From: Castor canadensis
Lineage: Eukaryota; Chordata; Mammalia; Rodentia; Castoridae
Direction of reading: 5' to 3'
DNA: 64,000 bases
Assembly (NCBI RefSeq): GCF_047511655.1
Contig: NC_133392.1
Coordinates: forward strand, 89,397,042-89,461,041
Made by a program: the position numbers and the translations under genes. Shown here one piece after another: positions 45,161-57,600 of the stretch (positions within the stretch are counted from its first letter, which is position 1; each line of letters begins with the position of its first letter). Under the pieces are notes generated by a model. That model had not been told where the DNA came from. It searched no databases and was given only the letters and a program-made list of their open reading frames with translations.

Positions 45161-47640
45161 AGTAGGGGGGTTGGCTAGCAAGATGGAGGAGTTGAAGCTT
45201 TCTCTATCCAACTTTGTGAATATGAAGTGTCAGTGTAATGAGGGAGAGACTGTATTTGGAAGAGAAAAGGATCAGCACCCAGAACCCTGAAAGAGGGACA
45301 GGACAGCTGAAAGGTGACAGAGTAAATTAGGAAACAGCTTGCAGCTCTAGTCTTCCTCTACCCAAGGTAAGCTAGGAAGACTTGGCAGCCTAGCTGTCAG
45401 ACAAATTTCTCTCAAGCCTTTAACCCAGTGGAAAATTTGGTAGGACAAAACTCTCCAGTCATGGCTGGTTACCATTGAACAAGATAACTTCTTCCTTCCC
45501 ATTTCTTATAGAGCTGTAGTGAGTTACCATCTTGAGAGAGGGCCTACTGTTTGAGACTGAGCTACTCAGGAATCTTGAAAATAAGGAACACTCAGAGCCC
45601 AGGGAGTCTTGTGACACCCAGCCACAGTGACTTGGGAAGAGATGGCTACAAGAGGTGGTTGTGGAGGGGGAAGTTTGACCAGGATAAGATGGAAAGTTTA
45701 AGCAGCCTGGAGCTCTGGAGGCAAAGGTACAGTGGTCAATGACCCCACCTACCTAGCAAAAGCATCTTTCATTCCCCAAAGATCATTTCAGGAACAGAGC
45801 TCCAAATCTGCAGTGGGCAGAATGTGCAGGTTTTAGGAGCAACCAGCTGGCTGAGTGGATCCTGTGCTAGCAAGGTTGGCACTACCCTGGGGACTGGAAA
45901 ACAGATGGCTATGGCATCTGGAAGGTAAATGACACAAGAGGTGGTCATGATTGAGAAAGGGTCTGATGTGGAAAGCTGAAGACTAAGCAGCCAGGAGCTT
46001 GGGCAATGAAGGTCATGCAGTCAGTGGCCCTGCCCTCTCTGGTTAGAGCAAGCCCCCTTTTCTGAGTATTACTGCAGAAGCAGAGTCCCAGGCCATGGCA
46101 GGTGAAGTACAGAGGCTGCAAGAGTTGGCTTCTGGCCACAGGCCTTTGCTGCCAAGCAGGGTTTGAAACTATGCTGCTCTGGTGATTTGAGAACCAGTGA
46201 ACAATCATGGCATCGAGAGACTTTGGGACACCCTTCCACAGTGTTGAGGTGTGAGAGTGAGTTGAGGAGAGGGAGAGGGTGTGACCTGGACCAACTGAGA
46301 AGCATAAGCAGCAGGGGGCTCAGACAGCAAGGGTGATCTTGATCCTGCCCTTCCTGGTGAGAGCAAATCTCACTGGCTAAGGATCACTGCAGAAACAGCA
46401 CCAAGCTCATGGCCGGCAGATTGCTTAGCTTCCAGTCGCTGTCTGATGGCTGTGGGTGCTGTCAGGTATGGATGAGAGCTCTGAGCACAGGATCCAGGTA
46501 TCACATGATACCCCGCAGCCTCCACCCTTCCGCAGAGTGAACAACTATTGCATAGAGTCTGAAAAATTGAGGTCTGCAGGCAGAGCACCCGAGTAACCAA
46601 TTTTCACCACCAGTGCAGATCTCAGTGCTCTGGTCTCCCTACTGTCAAGCGCATTAAGTTTTACATGGGCTTCCCCTGGAGGCACAGTCTGGGACCTGTT
46701 TAGCAAGTGGGAAACTGCCTGGCCTGAGACTAAAAAACTCCATATATCTAGAAGCAGTTTGCAGTACACAAAGAAGGGACAATTCTAAGGTGAAAGTAAC
46801 ACAGAACTGACCTTGATCTGTCCTGCCTTCAACCCACAGGTAATACCAACCTATGTACAAGTTTCCCTTTTTCTGAGTGGTGCTGGGCATCAGGCCTTGT
46901 TCCCTGAGTGTGAGGATAAACGTTTGACTACAGAGCTACCCGCTGTCCAGTAGTGAGAAAATACACCACAACCCTGCCACTACACAGTCCTGCCTAGCAC
47001 TGAGAACACTTCAATTGCACGATGACAGGTGGTTAAAACTTCCAACCAATGATTTGGATTCAAATGTGCATATTTCAGTGCAGAAACACAAGAAACATAA
47101 GAAAAACCCTATGAGACAACAAGATACCTTCAAAGGTCAACAACCTCATAGTAAAAAACACTAATGATAGTGAAGAGGAAGAAAATCTGAGGAACTCAAA
47201 AAGCATGACTACAGGAATGAGAGACTGTCTCTTCCACCATGTAAAAAGTCAATTCAAGGTGGATCGAGATCCTAATGTGAGACCTGAAACTTTGAAACTA
47301 CTACAGGAAAACATTTGAAATACAGGTGTAGGCAATTACTTTCTCAGGAAATAAGAGTAAGATTGCCAAATGGGTTTGCATAAAGTTAAAAAGCTTCTGC
47401 AAATCAAAGGAAACTGTTATCAGAATCATTATGCAACACACAGAATGGGAGAAAAATCTTTGCAAGATATTAATCACACAAAGGATTAATAGCAAGAATA
47501 TATGAGTTAAAAATAAACAAAATGGGACATGGTTTACATGGATACCCTGAAGACAGAAAGACCAGCTATGGTCCATATTTTCCAGCAGGAGATGATGGAG
47601 ACAGACTGAGGCCTTGTCATGGAAAGGGCAAGGGCAAGTC
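45160..47640 (+). mobile_element. Old L1: 5' UTR monomers, then ORF1 and ORF2 remnants
   Basis: It starts near TAGCAAGATGGAGGAGTTG, an L1-like 5' start. Three similar blocks of about 300 bp follow (near 45630-45870, 45890-46140, 46190-46460), sharing AAGCAGC.(A/C)GGAGCT-type, CAGTGGCCC/TGCC and ACTGCAGAA motifs. The region 47040-47220 resembles the start of ORF1. From 47240 to 47540 broken frames on the plus strand resemble the ORF2 C-terminal part ([20 protein letters not shown]). Most of ORF1 and ORF2 is missing. Confidence 0.6.
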
Positions 47641-47907
47641 ATCCTCTTAACTTACGGAGACACGACAGTCAGGCTTGTTCACTGAATGGATGTGAAGTGT
47701 GAGGAAACTGGAGTCGAGGGATGGACTCCTTGTTCCTGGTTTGAGTGACTGAGTAGTGAGATGATTTTCTTACACTAAATGGAAATTCAAAGGTGTGGAA
47801 CAAGAGAATGGACTCAGCATTTTAGAATTACACCATTTTCTCACCAAAATCAAGCTTACAAGACTTCTAAACCATATTTCTAAATAAATACACATAGATT
47901 TGGTCAA

Positions 47908-47945
<38 letters not shown>

Positions 47946-50154
47946 TATTCAGGGAGAATTTGGGTTGGAATGGACACTAAATACTGGGCTTTTAGTATAG
48001 TACTGAATAGTACTACTAAATAGTAGGTAGCATTAGTCCCTCACAATAGATTCTCTGGAATCTGGTGGACCTCATGTTGCTTCAGGGAAGGATGTTTGAT
48101 CAAGAGTCTGCATATGAGATGCTGTGCATGGACACATTTTTGGAGAAAACCTCATTTTGGTAGTTGCTAGTTGTAAGTCCAGGCAGGAATTTCAAGTTAC
48201 AGACTAAATGATGCCACCAAACTCCTACTTCTCAGTCTTTCCCATAGGCCAACAAAACCACTTCTCATAAGAGGCAGCCCCTCATTTCCTGGAGACTGGT
48301 TTACTGTGAGTAGTGTGTAGCACATTGCTCATATTTCTAATAGCATCAAAGTTACCAGGAACTAATAATGTGTTAATCACTACACAGATGATTGAAGAAA
48401 ATAGGGCATTGGGATCAAGGTTCCAACAATTTAGTTGCAATGTATATTACGTGAATAGGCGTTTTTACTCAAATGCCACTATAGGTACAGTATTTAGGAC
48501 ACCTACGTATTTCTACAATCATTTAAAGCGAGAGAACATATGTGAGTTCTCCCAGGGTGGGGTGGGAGGAGGGTGTAACCACATGAGGATGGAGCAGAGA
48601 CTGTGAATTGTAAAACTCCAAAGATGCCATTCATCTATGATCTGAACCCTTTAAACTTGTATGACATGGTGGTCCTAGACAAGATGAGGATCATGTAGAA
48701 AGAGAAGACAGAAATAAAATAAATAGGCCCGATCTAAGGGATGCATCCAGATCTGTTCACTTAAAAACTTCCATCTTTTATCTGAGCTGATGTTCTCCAC
48801 TCTTTCCTGTAAATCAGGGCAGAATAAAATCTCTCAGAGGCTTGAAATAGAGGACCAAGGAGAGTAGGGCCTCCATCTAAATTAATTGTTTCTTTTTTTT
48901 TATCTTTGGATATCTGTCTTGGATCTTGTAGAGGAGGATAGGAGAGTCCTATCTTATGCACCTGTCTAACTGTGATGTGATTTCAAACATTGATCATTGT
49001 TTAGCTGCCCCCAAACAAATATGGAAGGCCTTCTTTCTGCACAGCTTCTTGTCATGGGAGACCTCATGTTGAGTAAGCTCAGCCACCATCTCCAGTGTCA
49101 ACCTTTAATAAGAATTTCTACACTCCTTGGTGTATCAAACATGTGAAATCCTTAGTATAGGAAGGTGATCCCACCTACAAACATGTCTTCCCCATCATCT
49201 TCCTCCTGCTCATTTCTTCAATTTCAACAGCATCAAAAACTCTGCCTATCTAGTGGCCCAGCAGTGTTGGTGTGTGAGGTTTACCATCTCCTGATTTATG
49301 GGCCTCCTGAGATTCACACTGTACTTGGGAGTTCTTTTCAAACACTGCACTGCCTGAATCCATCAACCAATTTCTCTGTCCTAATCTTCTTCTGTATCGA
49401 GAGGTGGTTAGTGTAGTGGAAATGGTGGGTAGTGGTTGTGAAGGTTTTGTTGACTCAGTGTTTCTCACTTAATAGGAAGAATTGACATTGAAAATTTTCT
49501 AAGCTTGGAATCTGAGGTGTGGAATACCTTTTTGTCTTCAGACTTGGGCCATCCTAATTGGTTTTGGCAAAATGGGATTCAGATGATTACCAAATTACAT
49601 TCTGCTTCAATAGGAAGTGTCCTTTGTTGAGGGAAAAATCTGTGGGCACCTTGATAATCTAAAAATGAATGGTGTAAGAAGGATGTGATTTTATTTGTGA
49701 TGGACTTCGTGAATTTTGTGTAGATACAGTAACTGAATGAAAATCAAATCACTTCAAAAACTTCTAATTAGTTATTTCATGTGTTTGTTTAATATTTATC
49801 TTTCCTGCTAGACTGTGGCCTCCATGAGAGCTAGTGTGTCTTTTTCATTCATCAATCTTTCCGTAGCACCTATATCAGAGTGATGACAAATTAAGAAAAG
49901 ATTAAGAAATTAAATAACTGATAGACAATGACCCTCTGGATGATCCTTGAATTTCAAGGACAGAAGTACAATACTTCTTAATAGGAACGATGTCATGAAT
50001 TGAGCACTGATCATATTCAGCAATGGGACCAAGCACTTGCTATTGTCTAATGGGATCCATACAGTTGGAGAGGGGTATTATCCCCATTTTTACTAATGAG
50101 AAAACTAAAGCTAATCTCTGTTCATATATTCTATTTTATTTTTCACTTTTGCAG
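47641..50154. other. Intergenic, no gene seen
   Basis: Contains a (TG)n microsatellite at 47911-47944 and otherwise unclassified sequence. A 97-codon frame (48313-48606) has no recognisable features. Confidence 0.5.
47911..47944 (+). repeat. (TG)n microsatellite
   Basis: About 34 bp of uninterrupted TG repeat. Confidence 0.9.
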
Positions 50155-50217
50155 TGCTTGGGAGTGAACCCAGGGCCTCATGCACGCTAGGCAAGTGCTT
50201 TATTACACCTCCAGCCA
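50155..50217 (-). mobile_element. tRNA-derived SINE, antisense
   Basis: GTGCTTGGGAGTGAACCCAG, then GCCTCATGCACGCTAGGC and CACCTCCAGCC mark the complement of the tRNA SINE. Confidence 0.7.
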
Positions 50218-50843
50218 CACAGTTCAAATGTATACCAAATTCTGACTCAAAAATATGTTAATTTCCATTAATTTTACATAAACATAGTTAAAAATAGTTA
50301 CTATTTTTATAATAGGTTTAATAAACCATTTCTGTAATACTTCCTTGTTCTACAAATTAAAGTTCTTTTAATCACATCACTTCTAACTCCTAGGCATACT
50401 TCACTGTCAAGATTCTTAAGTTTATATGTATACCTTTCTCTATTTACCCAACCTCCATTTTTTCTTTACCCAAAAATCTCTTATTTCCATCCTTAATATA
50501 TTTGTGATGCTCTTTGGTGGTCATCTCTGTGTTTTTATGTTTTGTAGTCAAGGCTGCCCCTCATTTCAGAGGAGCTCATAGCTTCCAGCTTGTTGCCTTT
50601 TTTTTCGTTAGGCTAGGGGCACTTATGTGGTACTCACCACCACATAAGCAAATTCCTTGCTGTGCCACAGTAAGTCACAGTTGCAAATTTTGTGATTGTA
50701 GAGACTTTGCTAAGATGTCTCGGGTAACTTAGAACTACATTTCCCAGAAACCACAGGAGTTAGTGTTGGGTTGGTCAAAAGATTAATTCTTGAAATGAGA
50801 AATCAGAAATAAAGCAGCAGTAGTAACTGTGTGAAGTTGTGAG

Positions 50844-50987
50844 ACATTCACAGTCTCAGTTGCTCAGTGAAGATGGAAGGAACTACTGTCCATCCTTCTA
50901 CTGGTGCTTTGTCCAGAGTACCCACCAGGGCTTGTGTAAAGGGAGGGTCCCAAAACATGGTGCCTAACGAACAGCATAAAAATAGGC
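50844..50987 (+). repeat. Left half of a short inverted repeat
   Basis: About 144 bp starting ACATTCACAGTCTCAG and ending ATAAAAATAGG. The complement of nearly the whole segment, with scattered changes and small gaps, occurs at 51793-51943. I could not assign it to a known repeat. Confidence 0.85.
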
Positions 50988-51792
50988 AGTAAGAAACTGA
51001 TGCAGATGCTGCATCTTTGCTCATCTCTACTTCCATGTCTGACTCTTCCTGAATGCTGACCTTGCTGACCCACGAGGCCCAGTACAAGACTCTTGGCTAC
51101 AAACCTGTTGAGGAGGTAGCTATGCAGAGGCAACGGTCTCCATAGACTTCTGCATCCCTGCCTTCATGTCCCACTGCAATTCCTTGACTGCCTAGATTCC
51201 AGTATCTAACACTAACTTTCGTAACTCATGTAATCTTGCTAGTAATTTTTTCTCCTCCTTCAACTCCTTTCTTCAGTTCTTTAGTTCCCTAATCTAATTC
51301 CTGTGATACATTTCCTGCTCTGTTATATTCATCATTTCATTTTCCTGATAGGGACTAATAAAGTTGTTACTTATTTTGCAAATCTACCACTGTGTACTGA
51401 GCCATCCCTAAATTTAGTGGCTTAAGACAATAACTTTATTTTTTCCATGATTCTGTTGTTTACTGGCTTAAATGGCAGTTTCATTTCCTGGTCAAGCTTG
51501 GAGTCTGGTGATTGCAAATGGAAAATCTAGAGGCTTTACTGGAAAGCATGGACTCTTCTGCAGGTAGTCTTAGAACCTTCAGTGTTTTCCTGCATTTGCA
51601 TAGCTGGATTTTGACAAGGCAGGTCAGCTACATTCTGTTAATTAAGACAAATCATTCAGCCTGTCCAAACCCAACGAGGGAAGGAAATACACAGTGTGGT
51701 GAAGGACTTGTGCATCTTGGGAAACCATTTTGCATGCTAGCCACTGACTTTTCTGTTTCACCACATATCAGCAGGTATTCAGCTCTTCATAG

Positions 51793-51943
51793 TCCTATTT
51801 TTATGCTGGTGTAAATGTTCGTTAGGTACCATGTTTTGGGCCCCACCTTTTTCACAGGGTCTGGTGGACACTCTGGAAAAGCACCAGTAGAAGGATGGAC
51901 AGTAGTTCCTTCGGTCTTGGCTGAGCACCTGAGACTGTGAATG
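51793..51943 (-). repeat. Right half of a short inverted repeat
   Basis: Reverse-complement partner of 50844-50987. Shared cores include GGAACTACTGTCCATCCTTC, TACTGGTGCTTT and CCCAAAACATGGT. About 800 bp separate the halves. Confidence 0.85.
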
Positions 51944-51944
51944 T

Positions 51945-53650
51945 GTGACTTTTCTAAGTACTACAGCTTGCACAGTCCACTGGGAACAGTTGTTTGGTCT
52001 GTGACACTGTATATTACCACCTCGAGGGGCTTCCTCCACTTGGATGACTCTTGGTAGAGGCTTTTTTTCTCTTTATTTGGTGGTACTGGTGTTTTTAAAC
52101 TCAGGCTTTGTGTTTGCAGACATTTGAATCTGTGAGGTTGATGTAGGAGCTGTCCTTTCTCAAATGGGGCTGCCACACTTCCTCACTGGAATGTCTTAGA
52201 TTTATTTTCTTTTCCTAAATTCACTGCCAGAGGCAATGGGCCTAAGCTTCTCTTCCCAAACCTGGTATTTTCATGATCACTAGACCAGCTATTAGACCAT
52301 AAAATGTACGATGTGGCTTTAATGGACAATTCATGCCAATAATCTATATTTCAGTTGCAATTGGTAATTTTTGCTACAGTACTGCAGAGCTGGCTTTGTG
52401 TGCACTGGGTCTGTGCAGATATTAGGGGCTCTGTGCTTAGATGGGCTCTGAACTGGTTTAGCTCTTTGCTCTTGTTGTCTTGAAATTCTGATTAATTTTT
52501 AAGCAGAGGGCTCTCATTTTCATTTTGTATGGCAATATAAGTTGTATAGCTTGTCGTAACTATAACTATGATTGCCATTTAGTTTTCTTATTCTTCTTAG
52601 TTCATATCTGGCTACTTGATGCAGACTTGGCAATAAACTAAATCAGGACCTGACCTGGTAGGAGATAGCCTACCACTGGAACCCATCTGAGCACTGTAAT
52701 ATGAGGGAGGGAAATAACCAGGTTTGTAGGCTTTGCTTTCAGAAATTTGGAGTAGATGGGTGGGAAGGGCACAGTGAAAGTATCTCTGTTGCTGGTACAG
52801 AATTTCAGGCTTTCATTCTCCTCTTGTTAAAAGGCCAGGTGTCTAACACTTCCTCTTTACCTCCATTTTCTCCATATCCACCTGCACGTCTCTACCCATT
52901 AGACCTGGATGAACAGGTGCTAGCCTGCTAGAAGAGCTAGCAGTGTCAATAGACCTTCTCCTCAATGTCACAGTCCCCAAATGCCCTAGTGGACAGCTCA
53001 TTTTGCTAGGAATGCTGTGAGACTACCATTTACTCCCTCCTTCCTTGTTCTTTTTATCGCCTCCAGTTTAAACCACAGGCCCTTTTGTGAACCTTGGCAG
53101 TCAGATTAAATTAATTATGCATGTCAAAAAGTCTAGTCTATGTTGAAAGATCGTGTTTGGACTATATTTATGTGACTTTCCTTTTTACTTCCAAATCAGC
53201 AAGTAACATCTGCTAAGGATACATGACACACAGCTGTAAATGCGTGCATGCTGTTCCTGTTCCTTGAGAATTATCATAGTAAAATTCTCTGTGCAAAGTG
53301 AGAAAACCACAAGTTTGAAGAACAAGAAAACCATATTCTTGGAAATCTGGACTCAGAAATGGCTATAAATATGATCTACCACCTGAACTTGCTCTTCTCA
53401 ACCTACATTTTCTCCTTAATTGGTTTTTTAAATCAATATGGTTGTGATCCATAGGCTATGATACTGAATGATGAGTTAAAACATGTTTCTAGCATATTTT
53501 GCTTTCTTTCTATAAGAACAAAGTCAGTAGAGCAGAAGCTTCAACAATTGCATCTATGATGAAAGAAAGAGTACTTGGACAAGTACAGCTGTAGAGGGAA
53601 AAGAAAGATAGATGCACATTTATGTTAAACTGAAGTCAGGAAATACTATG
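51945..53650. other. Intergenic, no gene seen
   Basis: Only a decayed SINE-like piece near 52070-52125 (TGGTACTGGTGTTTTTAAAC) is suspected. Nothing else is recognised. Confidence 0.5.
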
Positions 53651-53738
53651 AGGGCTGGCAGAGTGGATCCAGCAATAAGAGCACCTGCTTAGCAAGCATG
53701 AGGCCCTGAGTTCAAACCTCAGTGCAGCAAAAAAGAGG
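53651..53738 (+). mobile_element. tRNA-derived SINE
   Basis: GAGGGCTGGCAGAGTGGATC, then AAGAGCACCTGCTTAGCAAG and GAGTTCAAACCTCAGTGC with an A-rich tail. One of the best-preserved copies in the window. Confidence 0.85.
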
Positions 53739-54090
53739 AAACACTATGATTTGACAGGTGGTATCAGAATTTTTTTTACTTTTGTCTATGTCCATGAATT
53801 ACAGCAAACGTGACCTTAGCTATTATTGTGTACAATTGTGGATTTTAGGTGAATATAATACCATCAATTTATCCTAATAGCACCAAGTCTCCATTCATTT
53901 ACTCCAAATATTGTTTATTTGCTTTTCTTTTGGCTACTCAAATAGATAACTTTCACTTCTTCATGAGCGTTAGAATATTTCAGAAAACATTTGCATCATT
54001 AAAAAAATAATATTCAACTGGAATCAATAAGAAAAAAATTTACTTATCACTAATTATGATATATAAAAAAGAAGAAGTAAAATGATTAAA

Positions 54091-54097
54091 CTTTAAT
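54091..54097 (-). terminator. Possible polyadenylation signal of copy C
   Basis: An ATTAAA-type hexamer on the minus strand lies about 110 bp after the family stop codon. No AATAAA is nearer. Use is inferred. Confidence 0.4.
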
Positions 54098-54206
54098 ATT
54101 CACAGTTTTTCACATATCCATTGATAGTTATATTTAACCAAATTTTCATTTTAGACCTTTTAAGATTGTATTTATGAGTCATGATCACACAACTTCAATT
54201 AAAAAT

Positions 54207-54658
54207 TCAGGAATATCCTTTACTTCTGCTTTTTCTGTTTTTTTTTTTAAATGCTGTTCTAGGTCTCCTTGAAGAATTTCTTTTATTTAAGATACAAATA
54301 GTGGCACTTACAATAATGGTAACAACTAGCACAGCTCCTATCACTGACAACACCACAGTCATAGTATTAACTCCAGAACTAGAACCACTTCCAGCACTCG
54401 GATCTCCTTGAGAGACAGAGAAAGCCACTTGTGCAAAGTTGGATGATTTTGATGTCAAATTGCTTTTGTCTACACTTTGAATGGGAATGAATATATGGGT
54501 TGCATTTTCTTCTGAGATTTTTCCTGTTTTAAAAACAAAGGTTTCCTCAGAGTTGGCCTCCCTTGGTACCAGGTCAGAAGTGTTAACTTGAAGAGCATCA
54601 TCAAAATTGTTTCTTAGGTCAGTGATATTCCCACTTATTCATATGACATACTCTTGAA
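54207..54658 (-). CDS. CLCA4: Copy C exon 14: in-frame stop, then membrane segment and tail
   Basis: The acceptor is TTCTTAG|TTCAAG. The frame reads VQEYVI, then TGA at 54639-54641, then [38 protein letters not shown], a serine/glycine-rich spacer, the hydrophobic stretch [20 protein letters not shown] and a basic tail ending SKGYS. CLCA4 has Arg at the TGA position. The remaining 148 codons have no further break, so the lesion looks recent. This is the only terminal exon in the window. Confidence 0.88.
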
Positions 54659-57600
54659 CTAAGAAAGAAAAGTTACACATGGTTTAGTAAGTAGCATTCA
54701 TGTTAAATTTCTTTCCATTTATTCTCAAAATGTTATTTAGCTATGCAAAGTACATGTTTATATCAAAAGTCTGACTTTTCAATAAAAGCTGAGTATCTCC
54801 TTTTCTTTAATTTATCATTATTGTATTATTATTATTAACAGATGTTTTGAGAGACAGATTCTCATTACATATCCCAGACTAACCTGGAACTCATGATCCT
54901 ACTCCCTTAGCCTCCCAAGTGCGGGATTATGGGGGTATACATCATGCCTGGCTAAGTTCTGACCTACTGTTTTTTTGTGGTACTGGAGTTTGAACTCAGG
55001 CCTCATGTTTGCTAGGCAGGTGCTCTGCCTCTTTTTGAGTCATACCTCCAGCCCAGAATTCTGACTTTTAAGCTCTGCCAAATGCACTATCTTTGTATGA
55101 AAAGTAGGACCAGGTTAAAATTTATCATGTTTGATTATTCAAGGGAATCAGATTAGAAAATTCATACTTTGCTGAGCTGTCAGTGAAAAAGTGTTCTTCC
55201 CTAACCCACCAATAAAAACACCCTTGCTTTTTAATGAGCTCCTTTCACTCAAGTCAAACTGCATGACACCGTTCTTACCTGTTCCAACATCAAAATCATC
55301 TCCTGGTGCTGTCCATGTGAGATTGATGTTGTCCCCATCGAGTGTGGCATGAAGGTCTGTGATTTGACTTGGTGGGAACAGATCAGGCAATGGACCACTG
55401 GGAACATCTGACATCACAAACGCATCTCCAGTTGCTGTTCTGCTGAAACTCTCCAGCACTGTCTGAGCATCGTCAGTTTCAGGTCTTGGTGGGTTCCGCT
55501 TGATTTCCCCTGCATTAAAAATTCCCTAGTTTAAAGGGGGCAAAATGTACTAGTATTTTTTGAACTCAATGACTCACCTTCCCAATCCTTCATACCTTTC
55601 ATGTTTTTGTATTTTCATATGTATAGCTATTTTTTACCAAGTGCTGTGACACAATCGTAAGTATTCAATGGGTAGGAGAATTTTTCCTTTGGCATTCTTA
55701 CCAGGAAGTTGTAGGATAACTTTGGATAACAAATTATTTTGGAATGAAGACTGCACTAAATGAGAACAATGTCACACAATTTAACATATGCTTTTAAAAC
55801 AAGCATTTGTTTATTTTAAATTATCTTGAACCTAGGGATATATTAGGGGATATCATTCCAAGTTCCTTTCCAACCACTGCGCCAGGTCCCTCCCTCCCTC
55901 CCGTAAGTGCTAAGGAATAATACTTCTGATTGTTTTCCAATTGCTAATGAAAAGCACCAAAATGTTGCAAGATAAGGGACCAGACAAGGAAAGCTAGAAA
56001 AAAAATGTGTTCTTAATGCTTATCATCACTTTACTCTATGCATTTTTCCTTTTGACTCAATAAGAACATTTCAAATAAATGTTTATTCTACAGCACCTGT
56101 CATCTAAAGGATAAATCCTGCCACATATTGGATCATTTTCTTTGTCTTGAACTGAAAATTGGGCATATGACTGCTGATATCATTAAAATATTCCACAGTA
56201 ACATTAATTACACCAGCTGACAGGCTTTGAGTTCTTATGCGGTATCAGGCTGTTTTCCAAAATTAAGATAAATTTGGAGGCAATTATCTGAGAATTTCAT
56301 TTTTTTTTTACTTTGTGGAGCTGGGGTTTGAACTCAGGAATTCATGCTTGCTAGGCAGGCAGTCTACCACTTGAGCCACTCCACCAACACCAGAACATCA
56401 ATGTAGAAATAGAAAAGGCTATACTTTGAGTTGTAAAATGTTTGAAGACTTAGTTATATAAAGTCACAAATATTTTTAAGCTCTGACTGGATTTTAGATA
56501 ACACGAGCTACTCACCATTCACTACCCAGCCTGGTATGAAGGCGGCTCTATTTGCTGGATGCTGAAAGCTTTGCCTGGCAGAGTTTGTTCCTCCATGAGC
56601 CCTCACTTTTGAGCCATATCTGCCATTGTCTGAATAAGCTGTAAAATACCTGGAGTAGACTCCATCATTTTTGAAAGCGTCAGCACCTTGTTACAGAAAT
56701 GAAGAAATAAGCTAAGACTGTAAATGAAAAGACAAGTTCATGCATTTTCTAAGACAAGCACTGGCTTCTATAAGCATAACTTGGTATTCTGCCTTTGACC
56801 TTTGAAGAATATTTCTATCATGTCCTGCCAAAACATTACACTGTTGAGTTGATGACTTGAGTAATTTTGATACCTATATATCCTCATAACACATCTACAC
56901 AGAAGGAAACTTGTGTATGTATAATGCATTCTGAAGTACCTCATCTTTCTGTTCCTATCAGTTTATAAACAGATCACACTACTTTTCTTACAATTTCTCT
57001 GCCAATGTACTTGCTTTCAGTTAACTTTATTTTTTATTTATTTATTTGTTTTTATGTTTTTTTATTCATATGTGCATACAATGCTTGGGTCATTTCTCTC
57101 CCCTGCCCCCACCCTCTCCCTTACCATCCACTCCACTCCCTCCCTATCCCCCCCACCCCCTCAATACCCAGCAGAAACTATTTTACCCTTATCTCTAATT
57201 TTGTTGTAGAGAGAGTATAAGCAATAATAGGAAGAAACAAGGGTTTTTGCTCGTTGAGATAAGGATAGCTATACAGGGAGTTGACTCACATTAATTTCCT
57301 GTGCATGTGTGTTACCTTCTAGGTTAATTCTTCTTGATCTAACCTTTTCTCTAGTACCTGTTCCCCTTTTCCTATTGGCCTCAGTTGCTTTAAGGTATCT
57401 GCTTTAGTTTCTCTGCGTTGAGGGCAACAAATGCTAGCTAGTTTTTTAGGTGTCTTACCTATCCTCACCCCTCCCTTTTGTGCTCTCGCTTTTATCATGT
57501 GCTCAAAGTCCAATCCCATTGTTGTGTTTGCCCTTGATCTAATGTCTGCATATGAGGGAGAACATATGATTTTTGGTCTTTTGGGCCAGACTAACCTCAC

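Noticed and set aside
48313-48606. 97-codon plus-strand frame
   Set aside because: No family resemblance and no supporting promoter or splice context; probably chance.
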